DNA of 54,241 nt from Halocafeteria seosinensis. Taxonomy: Eukaryota; Sar; Bigyra; Bicosoecida. The notes under the pieces are model-generated. The model was not told where the DNA came from and did no database searches. It saw only the letters and a program-made list of their open reading frames with translations. The stretch lies in the NCBI GenBank assembly GCA_001687465.1, contig LVLI01000252.1, positions 1 through 54,241 on the forward strand. The letters run 5' to 3'. Positions 1-10,000 of the stretch are shown piece by piece. Every line of letters starts with the position of its first letter. Position 1 is the stretch's first letter. A program made the position numbers and the translations under genes.

Positions 1-189
1 CAGCAGCACCATCCGATTCGCTAACTTACCTAACAGCAGAGCCAATTCAATGTCTGTTGGCGACGGTGGAGTAGTCACAGCTAAAATATAGGGACGAGGG
101 ATGTACTCGTAAGCGCTTGCAGTCATGCCGAGCAGTTGTATCCCCATGCCCAGGGCAAGGAGGATGACGAGCGATAGTCTATCCGCCAT
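1..189 (-). CDS. 5' end of a secreted protein gene, cut by the window edge
   Basis: An ATG at 189 opens a frame whose first 26 or so residues form a clear signal peptide: a short positive start, then a hydrophobic core LSLVILLALGMGIQLLG. The mature part begins near SAYEYIPRPYI. A good donor (G|GTAAGT) follows base 30, so the first exon is probably 30-189 (53 codons plus one base) and the rest lies beyond the left edge. The start lies 281 bp from that of the gene on the opposite strand at 471, so the two may share a promoter. I do not recognise the family. Seen: ATG, signal peptide and donor. Inferred: secretion. Confidence 0.6.
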   Translation of the reverse strand, partial: MADRLSLVILLALGMGIQLLGMTASAYEYIPRPYILAVTTPPSPTDIELALLLGKLANRMVLL

Positions 190-373
190 TCTCCTGTCAG
201 CATACATACAAGTTGATACACCAAACAAACTCAGGTCCGACGCAGTTTGCTCTATGCGTGTTTCATAAAGCAAAACGGGCAACCCCATCCTGGGATGTCC
301 TAACTTACTTACACTCCTAACCCTCCGCAAGGACGCGATAGCGCAGGTTGCGAGACACCTGCAGCCGGTACTT

Positions 374-416
374 TGTGTGTGTGTGTGTGTGTGTGTGTTG
401 TTGTTGTTGTTGTTGC
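374..416. repeat. Microsatellite (TG)n followed by (TTG)n
   Basis: About twelve TG units run directly into about six TTG units, in the 281-bp gap between two divergent genes. Both strands stay open in some frames across it, which produces meaningless poly-Cys/Val and poly-Thr/His ORFs. Confidence 0.9.
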
Positions 417-470
417 TTCTCTCGTGTAATGTATTATACAACAAGGGGTATATGGAATTGCATAGAAAAA

Positions 471-1672
471 ATGAACCATCACACCATACTTGTGCTGCTT
501 GTGTGCTTGCTCATTCACCGGGCCACGGGGACTTCAAAGTTTGTGGCTGCCGTGAAAAGGGAGGTGAGGGAAGCCTATCAGAATGGCAGATCCAACTTTT
601 ACAGAGGTAAGGCCTCTTATTGGGATGTCTTGTCCTTCTTCCATTCACCACCTACTATCGCTGTCGGTCGTTGAGTATTGCAGTAGAGCCCAGTGGGGTG
701 AACAAGAAAATTGGTTCGGCAGATCTTGATCCCATTGGTTTGAGTGGCGCCCTGTCTCCCGACCAGGAGGAAATGTTCTTCTTTGGTATGTGCTTTTGAT
801 CCTTTAGGTGGAAAGCTTCCGCGGTACTAGCAGTGAAGTGGCTACACTACAGGCTGGAACAAGACCCACGATTACAGTGTGTTAGTAGGGTTCAACGTCC
901 ATACGGGCAACGTGACCCATGAGGTTCGCGTTCCGTTTTATCAATGTGGCATTACCCCGTTCTGTGCTGCTGAAGCCGTATCAATGGATAAGAGGGGGAA
1001 TGTGTTTGTTGTTGGGCAAGAGTCTAAAACGGGACCGACGGTTGGCGCCTTTTTGAATCTGAACACGGGTGAACTGGACAACAAGGTCGTATTGAACAGA
1101 AGCACTATCTATCTGCCACGAGCTGTCGTTGAATACGTTCCTTCAAAAGATAAATTTATTGTGGCTCTAATGCCCATGTTCAAGAGAGTTCAACATACTC
1201 CCGACCTTTTTGCTGTGGACATGAAAACTTCCTCTGTCAGGCACTTCACAACGGAGTTATGGATTGAAGATATTTATTCGGTAAGTTCAGTACGAGGCAC
1301 ATATGTAGGACTACAAGCTGTCGATATATGTCTTGGGAGTTATGCTTGCAGCTCAATTACGACGCTAGTAAGGAGACGGTGCTGGCCGTTACTGCTGCGG
1401 ATGCATACATATACCCCCAGCAAAACTCCAACTTAACACTTGCCTCATTAAACATCGAGTCGATGCAATTCTCTTCCGTGGCATCACTGCAGCAATACAT
1501 TTACGCTACCGTAATCAGGAACTTCGGCCCCTGCGCACTGGATACCAAGTCTAGTGCCTTATACTGGTATTCAGGGCAGTCTATGTTGTGGTCGGTTAAC
1601 CTGAAATCTCTGGATATTCGGTCCATTGGCCAACTGGGGGATGTCACCGCGTTGCAGTTTGTAACTGGATAA
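471..1672 (+). CDS. Secreted protein of unknown function, four exons
   Basis: Exons 471-606, 684-785, 853-1280 and 1352-1672 join in frame into 328 residues. Donors are GTAAGG, GTATGT and GTAAGT, acceptors are TTGCAG, CTACAG and TTGCAG, and the phases agree at all three junctions. The protein starts with a signal peptide (core TILVLLVCLLI). The body has loose repeated strands such as FNVHTGNV, GNVFVVG, FAVDMKTSSV and ALYWYSG, which look like blades of a beta-propeller of the SMP-30/PQQ type. That is a shape-based impression, not a recognised family. No transmembrane segment follows the signal peptide. It is transcribed away from the gene at 1-189. Exon structure is well supported; function is unknown. 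Confidence 0.75.
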
Positions 1673-1979
1673 CATACGGAAACTACACCACCTGCGACGG
1701 AAGGTTATCCGTATTTTCCTTGCGCTTTGCTAGGTTAAGCTAGCTCACTAAGGTGTATCCAGATCTGGGTCCTTGCGCTGCTACGCACAGTTTCGTTGTA
1801 CCAGATAATCCCATCAATAATTGATCGGTGCTTCTTTACCCTCTCTGATTTTAGTAGCCTGCGTTTTCTATCTTTGGCCTACAGAACCAAGAAGAACTGC
1901 TTGATAGAGAACATCTGCCCTTTCAATGGCCGCTATAGTTCTTCTTCGGCTGGTTCAAATGTGGGGAGTGAAAGTTTCA

Positions 1980-2011
1980 TTTTATTTTGTTATTTAAATA
2001 ACAAAATAAAA
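1980..2011. repeat. Perfect 32-bp AT-rich palindrome
   Basis: The first 16 bases (TTTTATTTTGTTATTT) are exactly complementary to the last 16, with no spacer, so the sequence can form a cruciform or a perfect RNA hairpin. Symmetry stops at 1979/2012. It lies 9 bp from the element copy at 2021-2044. Confidence 0.95.
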
Positions 2012-2020
2012 AATTCGATT

Positions 2021-2044
2021 TTGATTTCACGTTGGCGGGTGATA
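2021..2044 (+). repeat. Single arm of a dispersed palindromic element
   Basis: These 24 bases are identical to the right arm (4807-4830) of the 48-bp inverted repeat at 4783-4830, including the GGCGGGTGATA end. Two exact 24-mers 2.7 kb apart in non-coding DNA indicate a dispersed repeat, possibly a miniature inverted-repeat element. Confidence 0.9.
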
Positions 2045-2424
2045 TATAGGTGCGGGTGTATCCAATATGACTCTTGTCACAGAACAGAACTTGCAAGCCT
2101 TCTCTTTATGTGGGTTGTCCTTCTTATCAGCCCATTTATCCATGATCACTTTATCCGAATGCGTTTTAATCGTCCGTAATCTGATATCCTAACCCTGTCG
2201 AAGTGATGACAACCCCACACTTGCAGGTCCCGAGCCCGAAATTGTCTGTTAGGAACGAAGGAACTCAAACCCTTGCTGCGTACGACGATTGTCAATCTTC
2301 TCACCCTCAAGACGGTACTGCTGGTTAGCTCAAGGAAGCTGCCCGTTTTCCAACGAACAGTCAGCCAGCACGCTTATGGCGGAGCTCACAACTTACAATG
2401 AAGTAAAACGAACACTGAACAAAG

Positions 2425-3979
2425 CTAGATTGCCCACCGCGGTGCTCTCTGTGCTTTGATGCCCCTGTGCTTAAGGCGTTTTGGAACACTGGATGTACTA
2501 GCTGTAGGGGTCTCGCTGGGTGTCCTTGACATCGTTTGTGTAGGCGAACTGGAGCGGGAGCTCGTTTCTGTGGGGCTATCTGTAGGAGTCACAGTGTTAG
2601 TGTTAGTACGAGTGGAAGTCGGAGAGCACGTGCTTGTGTGAGTCGGTGTTCGTGTTCCAGTCCTGCTAGAAGAACTCGTGCTTGTTGCAGTGCGTGTGGG
2701 TGTGCGGGTCGGAGTTTCAGTCGTGGAAGGCGAACTCGTCTCTGTCCTTGTTGGTGTCCCGGAGGTTGTCTGTGTAGGCGAACTGGAGCGGGAGCTCGTT
2801 TCTGTTGGGCTTTCTGTAGGAGTCCCAGTGTTAGTGTTAGTGGGAGTGGCAGTCGGGGAGCACGTGCTTGTGCGGGATGGAGTACAAGTAGGAGTTGTCG
2901 AAGGCAATGGCGGCAGTTGAAAGCGGAGGATTGGCAACTCTTGGCTGCCATTAACTACCCATATTTCGTCGCTCCACTGCTGGTGCAGACTGCCGCATAT
3001 AGCCGATAAGGTTTTGGAGTTTCCAGTCTCCTCTAAGATGTTCCCTCGGTCCACCCCTACCAAAGGGGTTCCACCCTCGCCATCGTACACTGAGTAGTTC
3101 ACTTGTATTTTGCCACGTGACTCTTCATGTACGCTCCCTATTAACCCACCTGCATTGCCGTTATTGTCTCTTTTCCCTGATGCGTACGAATTTAGAATAT
3201 GTACATGTCCTGTGGCTTCAAAACCCTTCCCCTCGTATATATTACCTGTTGTTCTCGCTCCTGTAATACCTCCTGCTTCATTGCCTAGAATATCACCTTT
3301 GCTGTAAGAGTCTATTATACATACAACCCCTTCGTGCTCTCCAGGGTCGCCGCCTGTAATTCCTCCACCACGGTTTGCACGTATTTTCCCAGTACTGTAA
3401 CACTCTCTAATATGAACGCATCCTTTAGTATGGCCAGCATTAGCGCCAGCAATACCACCGCCCCATGTGGTTGTTCCTATAGACTCAATAAAGCCAGTTG
3501 AATAAGACTGAAATACATTTATCGTCCCACCATACTCTGCGACGCGGTGCCCGACAATACCGCCTGCCAAAGTTCCTTCGATGTTTCCAGTGGAGTGGCA
3601 TCTTACTATGCTTGCGATCCCACCACGCCCCGTTCCTCGTCCTCCGATACCACCTGCCTTCGGGCCTTTTATCCTGCCTCTGGTAACGGAGTTCGAAACC
3701 TGAATTTCTCCCCGGCCACAGATGCTCCCACAAATGCCGCCGCCACTTCCCATGATATTGCCGGTTGAGCTGCATGACTCTACTGCAAAGTAGGTTTGAC
3801 TACTTTGAACGATAAATCCCCCTTCGTCCGAAGTCTTCCCGTTCTTGATATGGACGTCGTGAATCATGGGTGCTTGGTCAAACGAGTTGACATCCTGCGT
3901 GATTCTAAATAAACCGTCAAAATCTTCCATATCCTTTAAGTCAACAAAATTGCCGCAACCATCGAAGGTTTCGTTCGAC
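2425..3979 (-). CDS. GLUG-repeat surface protein with Ser/Thr-rich tail (5' exon not resolved)
   Basis: The reading frame runs from an acceptor (TTCTTCAG) at 3980 to the stop at 2425, about 517 residues. The first two thirds hold at least seven repeats of 35-40 residues with the core [YH]STG.I...GGI.G, the pattern of the GLUG motif known from bacterial secreted and adhesin-like proteins. A lead-in FDGCGNFVDLKDMEDF is also typical. The last 160 residues are Thr/Ser/Pro-rich (TPTxTxTxSxS), like an O-glycosylated stalk or wall-spanning segment. A stop lies upstream in frame with no ATG, so at least one 5' exon is missing. The frame near 4170-4230 contains AFGVLLVLISQWPLLCC, a possible signal peptide, but I could not join it cleanly. 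Likely cell-surface or extracellular; ligand unknown. Confidence 0.75.
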
Positions 3980-4508
3980 CTGAAGAAATGTGGTCTGTCT
4001 CTCCGTAGCTATGAGATCTCCATTCTAAAATACTACAATTTAACTGAAATAGTTGCTTTTCGGTGGTATAGTGAAGGCACTGCTCCTGGTCGTTTACAAT
4101 GCGTTGTCTGAGATCTTTCGGGCAGCACAGAAGTGGCCACTGGCTGATAAGCACGAGCAATACCCCGAATGCTTTTGAGAACCGCCATTCCCTGTTCCGG
4201 AAAGACTTTTTATTTGGATTCACTCGCCACCATAACAACGGACAAAAGCGCGAGCAATGCTGTACCTGAGGGCTCCAGAGAGTCTTTTCACTGTCATACC
4301 TTACCATGTTGTATTTTCCCAAAGGAAGCACCCTTAAGCAATAGAGCAATGGCAACGCGGTCAATTCCCTAGCTAGCAGGCGTTAAGTGGGACAGAAAAA
4401 TTCCACACAGGCGATTTTCTTTCCACAACAGCACCTATCTAGTTTTCTCATTGGTATACAAGTATGTTAGAACAGTGAGTTATCCTGTGAAACACGGGTT
4501 CGCGACTA

Positions 4509-4550
4509 AGTATCCCGGGATGCTCCCGCCCAGTATCCCGGGATGCTCTA
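4509..4550. repeat. 17-bp direct repeat around CCCGGG
   Basis: AGTATCCCGGGATGCTC occurs twice, separated by the 6-bp spacer CCGCCC. Each copy contains the 10-bp palindrome ATCCCGGGAT. A related CTCCCGCCCG follows at about 4569. Confidence 0.85.
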
Positions 4551-4782
4551 AGGCCATCTCTTATGACGCTCCCGCCCGTGCCCGAGACCACAGCGTGTGG
4601 CCCGGGCGCGGGGTCGAGCTCAGCCTGCATCCTTATCGTTTAACCGCGCGGGTCGTAAACTCGAATCCGGGGGAATCTCATTTACACTGTAAAACTGTGC
4701 CGGTATACGTGACGTATGGATGGCAAACTCTCCCATACACACTGTGATGTCACAGGAAGCGAGCGTACCTGCAGCGTCTGTC

Positions 4783-4830
4783 TATCACCCGCCAACTTGA
4801 AATCAATTGATTTCACGTTGGCGGGTGATA
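4783..4830. repeat. 48-bp inverted repeat, candidate MITE
   Basis: Left arm 4783-4806 and right arm 4807-4830 are complementary at 23 of 24 positions, with no spacer. The outer ends read TATCACCCGCC and GGCGGGTGATA. The right arm recurs exactly at 2021-2044. No coding capacity. Confidence 0.95.
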
Positions 4831-4895
4831 GGGCATTTTAACCAGCATATAATAATTTATGCCGGATTTTAATATAAAATGCTGGATTTATTTAA

Positions 4896-4910
4896 GGGGT
4901 TAGGGTTAGG
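4896..4910 (+). repeat. Short telomere-like motif
   Basis: GGGGTTAGGGTTAGG is about two TTAGGG units inside the chromosome, just outside the hairpin cluster. It is too short to be a telomere. CTAACCCT octamers also occur at 317 and 2189. Confidence 0.6.
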
Positions 4911-5307
4911 ATTCTTGTTTATTCTTGTTACTTGGTACCTGCCAGTAGTCAGCCGCAGCTGCTACAGGTCAGACCTCAGTACCGTTATGGCGGTAAAGAG
5001 GATTAAAGATGCGTGCATGCGAGGGGTCTAAACAGTACGTGGTGAGTAAAGACAACTGCTCGCATGGGTAACGCTACGAAGAATTGGAGAACATAAAAGG
5101 AAATCGTAGAAGAGAGAATAATGTAACAACAAAAATAAACCCAGTAGAAACTAGAGTCAAAAAAAAAGAAAAGAAAAAAAACCAAATTTTTGTCACACCC
5201 TTATGGTTGAGCGGGTTTTCCATCAAGGCAGGTTTTCCTTCCTGAGATGTCACCAGGCCTCAGTTGGCTTGGGATCAATACTAGAAATTAGCACTGTTGA
5301 TCGGTCC

Positions 5308-6910
5308 CTAAAAGGGACGCACGGTGATCGTTGCTTGATTCTGTGCAAGCCGCTTCCGATTCGTTCTAAGGCGTTGAAGGACCTGTTCTTTTTGTGTGTC
5401 GGTGTAGGCACAAAATGGAGTCTTGTTGTCGCTCGCACGCCATTCCTGCAGATGTTTCAACACCCGAAGCAATGATGTGGAGATCTGGAACTCTTTGTCC
5501 AAGTCACGCCGGCGTCTTCGAAGGATCCGGCCAAGCTTCCGGTAGAGTCCATGGAACGAGGAGGCAAGTGATGCCGCCGCAGATGTGGTCATTCCGCGAG
5601 TGCTGTACATCGTGATTGATTGTTTTGGAGAGTATCCGAGCCAAAATAAGAGCTGAGCTTGATGGTGCTAAGATCCTCCGTTGGAACTTGAAAATTGTGA
5701 TTCCATTGTGGGATTACCTGAATCCCCGGTATGTTGCAGCAAAAGTCTTCCATCTCTCGACCTTTTGCTAACCAGAGCAGTGGTCGTGAGGACTCAGGTG
5801 ATGAGGCAACTAAGTGCTGCCACGCAACGGAACCGTTGTCAGTGCTTAGGCAATCTGTGCGCATGTACGCAATAACACCTTGGGGGACACTTCCAAGGAA
5901 ATGTGGGCATGCTAGTCCACGTAGTGTCTCCTGTGACCACCATAGCTGAGTGTGTCGCCAAGCAACGATGGGAGTCCACGCTTCACTGGTTGGAGGAATA
6001 ATCTGAATAATCTGAGACTGTAGCGCAGTGACGCTAATTGGACGTAGCCATAGGCATCCGGGGGAAGAGGTACTAGCTTGCGATAGTGATTGTGTGGAGA
6101 GCTGCGACGTCAACAGTTCCGACATATCAATCACTGGTTCTCGTTCAGAGATGTAAGGGCGGGAGAGAAGTCCAGGGAACACTCTCTGAACGTCACGATA
6201 GTGCACCGGTGCCAGCTGCAGCTTGCGATTGGCTTGCGGGTGGAAGGACTGATCAGAGAAGACCTTTTGGAACCCAGCCAGCCACTGTTTTGCTAGTTCT
6301 GGTTGACTGCGTAGGAATGCCAAAGCTTCCCAGTGGACTGTCGACCGTGTGATCGGCATGTCCAGGGTCGAGAGTTCATCTGGAACGTAACGTCTCGTTC
6401 TGATGACTCTTTCACAGTACTGGTGTGTGTTCGACAGTGCTGTAACCGTGTCACATGACACTTGCACTCCGCAAAAGTCATCGTTTCGAACTGATGCTCC
6501 GACACATCGACAAGTGTTTCTTTTGGACCAGGACGGCGTCGGTATAACTGCTTTAGGTGCGCCAGGAGGAAGGTATTATCCGCCCTTTGCCGCCATCCTT
6601 GAGTTGTAGTACAGATAGTCTCGTCGGTGCAACGATACATATAATGGTACCAGACAGTGTCGTAGGTCGGGTTGTGTAGTGTCTCTCGACAGGCTACACA
6701 TGATGGGCTTTGTCCGTACACATCAGGTCGATCAATCATCTCCTGAACCGCAGGAGGAAGCAGGCCAGCGCGTGGTCCCAAGTTACCGAAGCTGCAACGC
6801 AACGGGCACGGATACCCGCTCTGCAGCAGCTCATGGCAGCCGTGTGCCAACAGCTCGCAGTTTTGGTCGGAATACAGGATACAGACTTGGTCATGGAACC
6901 ACAAAATCAA
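5308..6910 (-). pseudogene. Unrecognised ORF broken by at least two frameshifts
   Basis: Three overlapping open segments on the minus strand (6910-6293, 6467-5589, 5610-5308) follow each other in different frames. Each overlap lies where one segment stops making sense and the next begins, and no donor/acceptor pair is needed to join them. Together they would encode roughly 530 residues. Visible features are a Cys-rich N-terminal part (CELLAHGCHELL, SCVACRETL, AECKCHV), a Trp-rich middle (RHTQLWWSQ), and a basic C-terminal run (RKLGRILRRRRRDL). None starts with a convincing ATG. The Cys pairs and length suggest a mobile-element ORF, but I recognise no transposase or polymerase motif. Best read as a decayed gene or element remnant; assembly error is an alternative. 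Confidence 0.4.
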
Positions 6911-7009
6911 CTGACGTCACTAGCATTTACTTTTTAGGTACATCAACACAGTATATGTCCGCAATGTAGGTAGGAATGTATATTTTGGGAAATCTTGGCA
7001 AAAGCAAAA

Positions 7010-10000
7010 CTAAACCTTGCGAGGCCCAAACTTTTTCTCAAAGTCATCAGGCAACACTGCCTGATCACCAGTTGTGAAGTCGCCCACCACGGACCACACG
7101 TTGCTCAAGCCTTCGTTGTTGTTGTTGTCTGCCAAGTTTTGGTGCATTCTCAAACGGTAGAGCAACGGTCCATTTATCTGATGTTCCAGCCGAGCTTCCA
7201 CGTGAGCAATGGACTCATGGACCTCACTGCCTGTGATGTCCTTAGAAATGGTCACCTTGTCCCGCTCCGCGCCGTACCAGAATTTCGTGTTCTCGGCTAA
7301 ACCTTCCTCCACAGTCCCTTTGAATGTCACCTCGGCAGTGATGAAATCTGGTAACAATTTTATAGACGAAACACGAGCTATTCCTTCAACCGCGAGAACT
7401 CTCCACGGACCGGATGTAACGTTCGTTTGACCAAGTGAGTCCTCGAAAACCATTCTAAAGTAGAGAGGACGCCCAGGAGAGTCCAGAGAGAACGCGCTTT
7501 TAAAGCGGCTCGCCCTGTCTTCGGGGATTTGCGTGGCAATTGCTCGTTCCTGGTAATCAAGGAGTTCCATGTAAGTTTGTCCACGAACCCCCTGGTCACT
7601 GTTTAGGACCTTTACCGAAAGCTGAACATTTCCATTCCTTTGCACTTCTGAGTAAGGTGATGTGGCCATAATCGCTGTGAGATTTTCCCCTTGTATCCTG
7701 TCAAATTCCGATGATCCATTCAACACGATGTGATACTCGACGCTAGAATCCGTGGGCTTCAGGGTAAATTGTTTCCCTGCTTCGACGACCAGAGCCTCCT
7801 TAGTAGACGCTGTCTGCAGATCGACAGGCACTGTATCCTCCCCATCACCTTTACTTACAGCAAAATGGAGGGAGTATCTTTCCATGCTCAAAAGTTCAGT
7901 ATTCGAAACCAAACCTCTGAGAACGACAGAATCATCTCCTACTTCCCCCACAGTCAATAATGTTCGGAGATCCACCAGTTCAACTGGACGACCACGTACG
8001 ACGAATTCTTCGTTCTGTTCTGCAACAATGGAAAACCAACGCTTCTCCCCAGTTTCGGCGTTCATCGAATACATATCACTATCATCAATATCGAGAGATT
8101 CCGTCTTTTCTACATTTTGTGATCCCAGCGCCTCCGGTGAATTAGCATATTCGAAGAATATATTGAGTCCAGGTACTTCGTTGCTGTGATGAACGATACC
8201 TTTCAGTTTCTCTTGTCCTGCGGTATTCAGCTTGCTTGCAAGATTGTAAATCTTCAGTACCGGAATGACACCACCCTTAAACGTTTTTCTTTCCTGGGCA
8301 TCAAGTGTATTCTCAAGAACTTCGACCGCAATTCTATAGTAGACTGGACCCTGGTCTTCATTCACCGCCCCTACGGACTCGTAAACATTTTCTTCTGCAT
8401 CGACCAATTTTGCGGCTAATGTTTTGTCAAGATTATCCCGGGCCGCCCCATAAAGGAAACGCACATTGGTTGCATCTTTCATCCGATGACTCACAATACC
8501 TCTGAGGATTGCTTCACCGGACTGATTAAACGATGTAATTCCCGTCTCAACTCCAGTTACTACTTGCCGGATACCACCTCGCACAACCTTTGGCTCAACT
8601 TCTAAAGCATCAGTGAATGGAGGATCTTGAAGACGGACAACTATCTCGTAGAAACGAGGGAAAGAACTAGCATCCACTTCCGCAACGACGATGTTGTCCG
8701 ACTCAGCGCTTCGCGTAGCAGTGACGTTCTTGGTTAAAGCCCCGGCAGTATCGCTGTCACCATACTCGAAGAAAAACTCAAACTCCTCATCTAGACCTGT
8801 TGTATTAACGATGGCATGGAACGTAATCCTACCACTCGTTTCCGTTTCCTCATCGAATTCAACTGTTGTCGTCTGTACGGTGAGTACCGGCAATGGGCTC
8901 CCCGACGCGATATTTTCCTCTTTCTCATGCCAGTTCTCAGGAAGGTCCACTTGAATCCTATAACAGATTGGACTCATGTTGTTCTCAACGGCGTCCTTAG
9001 ACTGGAAGCTCTCTGGTGAAGAAGCCAATGCTTCCCTAGTGTCAGGCAGGTCATTGCAGTGGCTCCCATACGCGAAGTGGACAAGTGAAGGGTCACGCAA
9101 ATCGCTTGAAACAGATCCTGCAAGCGTTGCGCTTCCATCCGTACCAAACTCACTTATTTCGGTTCGAATGCCTTCAATTGCCTGTTCGGTGTCCCCTCGA
9201 AGGGTATTGACTTCCCTTTCGTCTGAGTTGGTTTTCGACACAACTACCCGGTAAAGCACAGGATCAAAGCCAACGTTTTCGATGGCAGCTTGGACCACTG
9301 GATCTCCACTTTTGTCAATATCATCTTTTTCCTCATTTAGACTGCTCGTCGTTTCACCGTACTCAAAACGTATCGATAAATCGTCCATATCAAGTTCCTG
9401 GGAATCCCATGTATCCACCACTGCTTTCAATGTCACCGTATCAGTTTCATTGAAGACCACTTGAGTAGTCTTCACGGTTAGAATGGGAAATACTTCACCT
9501 TGAAACGTCTTGTTCTGAGCATCAAATGTGTTTTCCAGAGCCTCAACCTCAAGCGTGTAGAAGATCGGCATATCGCTTTCCTGGTTGATAGCTTCAACCG
9601 ACGCGTAGCAGCCGACAGTTGAGTTTACTACTTCAGCTTCAATGGTCTCGTTAAGGTTGTTCTCCGTGTAACCATAACGGAACCGTACATTCGTAGCGCT
9701 CTTCATTCGGCTAGTCACAAAGCCTTTCAAAATGGCACTTCCAGTTTTGTTAAATGAAGTAAGACCAGTTTCGATTCCTTGCAGCGCTCGCCTCACACCC
9801 CCGCGGATCTCAGCAGCCTTAGGAGACTCCCCGTCGAACTTATCTTCAGGATTTTGTACGATGACTTCATAAAACACTGGACCATCGAAATCTATGTTAG
9901 CCGTAGCTTTGAATGTCTTATCAGAGGCTGCTTTAACAGCAGTTTTAACTGCAGAAGTACTCAGATTGGAGGACGCATCATACCGGAAGATGACGTGATC

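Larger units (their letters stand above)
1673..2424. other. Intergenic stretch with palindromic elements
   Basis: No convincing gene. It lies between two convergent genes and contains a perfect 32-bp AT-rich palindrome and a single copy of an arm found as an inverted repeat at 4783-4830; both are listed separately. The open frame at 1796-2179 reads through these elements and has no family features. Confidence 0.6.
3980..5307. other. Intergenic region with repeats
   Basis: Apart from a possible 5' exon of the GLUG gene near 4100-4300, I see no gene. The region contains a 17-bp direct repeat (4509-4550), a 48-bp inverted repeat (4783-4830), a second imperfect hairpin (CCAGCAT...ATGCTGG, about 4842-4885), a telomere-like motif (4896-4910) and an A-rich tract at 5158-5184. 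Confidence 0.6.

Noticed and set aside
4560-4690. tRNA-like T-arm sequence (CTCGAATCCGGGGG)
   Set aside because: No matching acceptor, D-arm or anticodon stem could be built around it.
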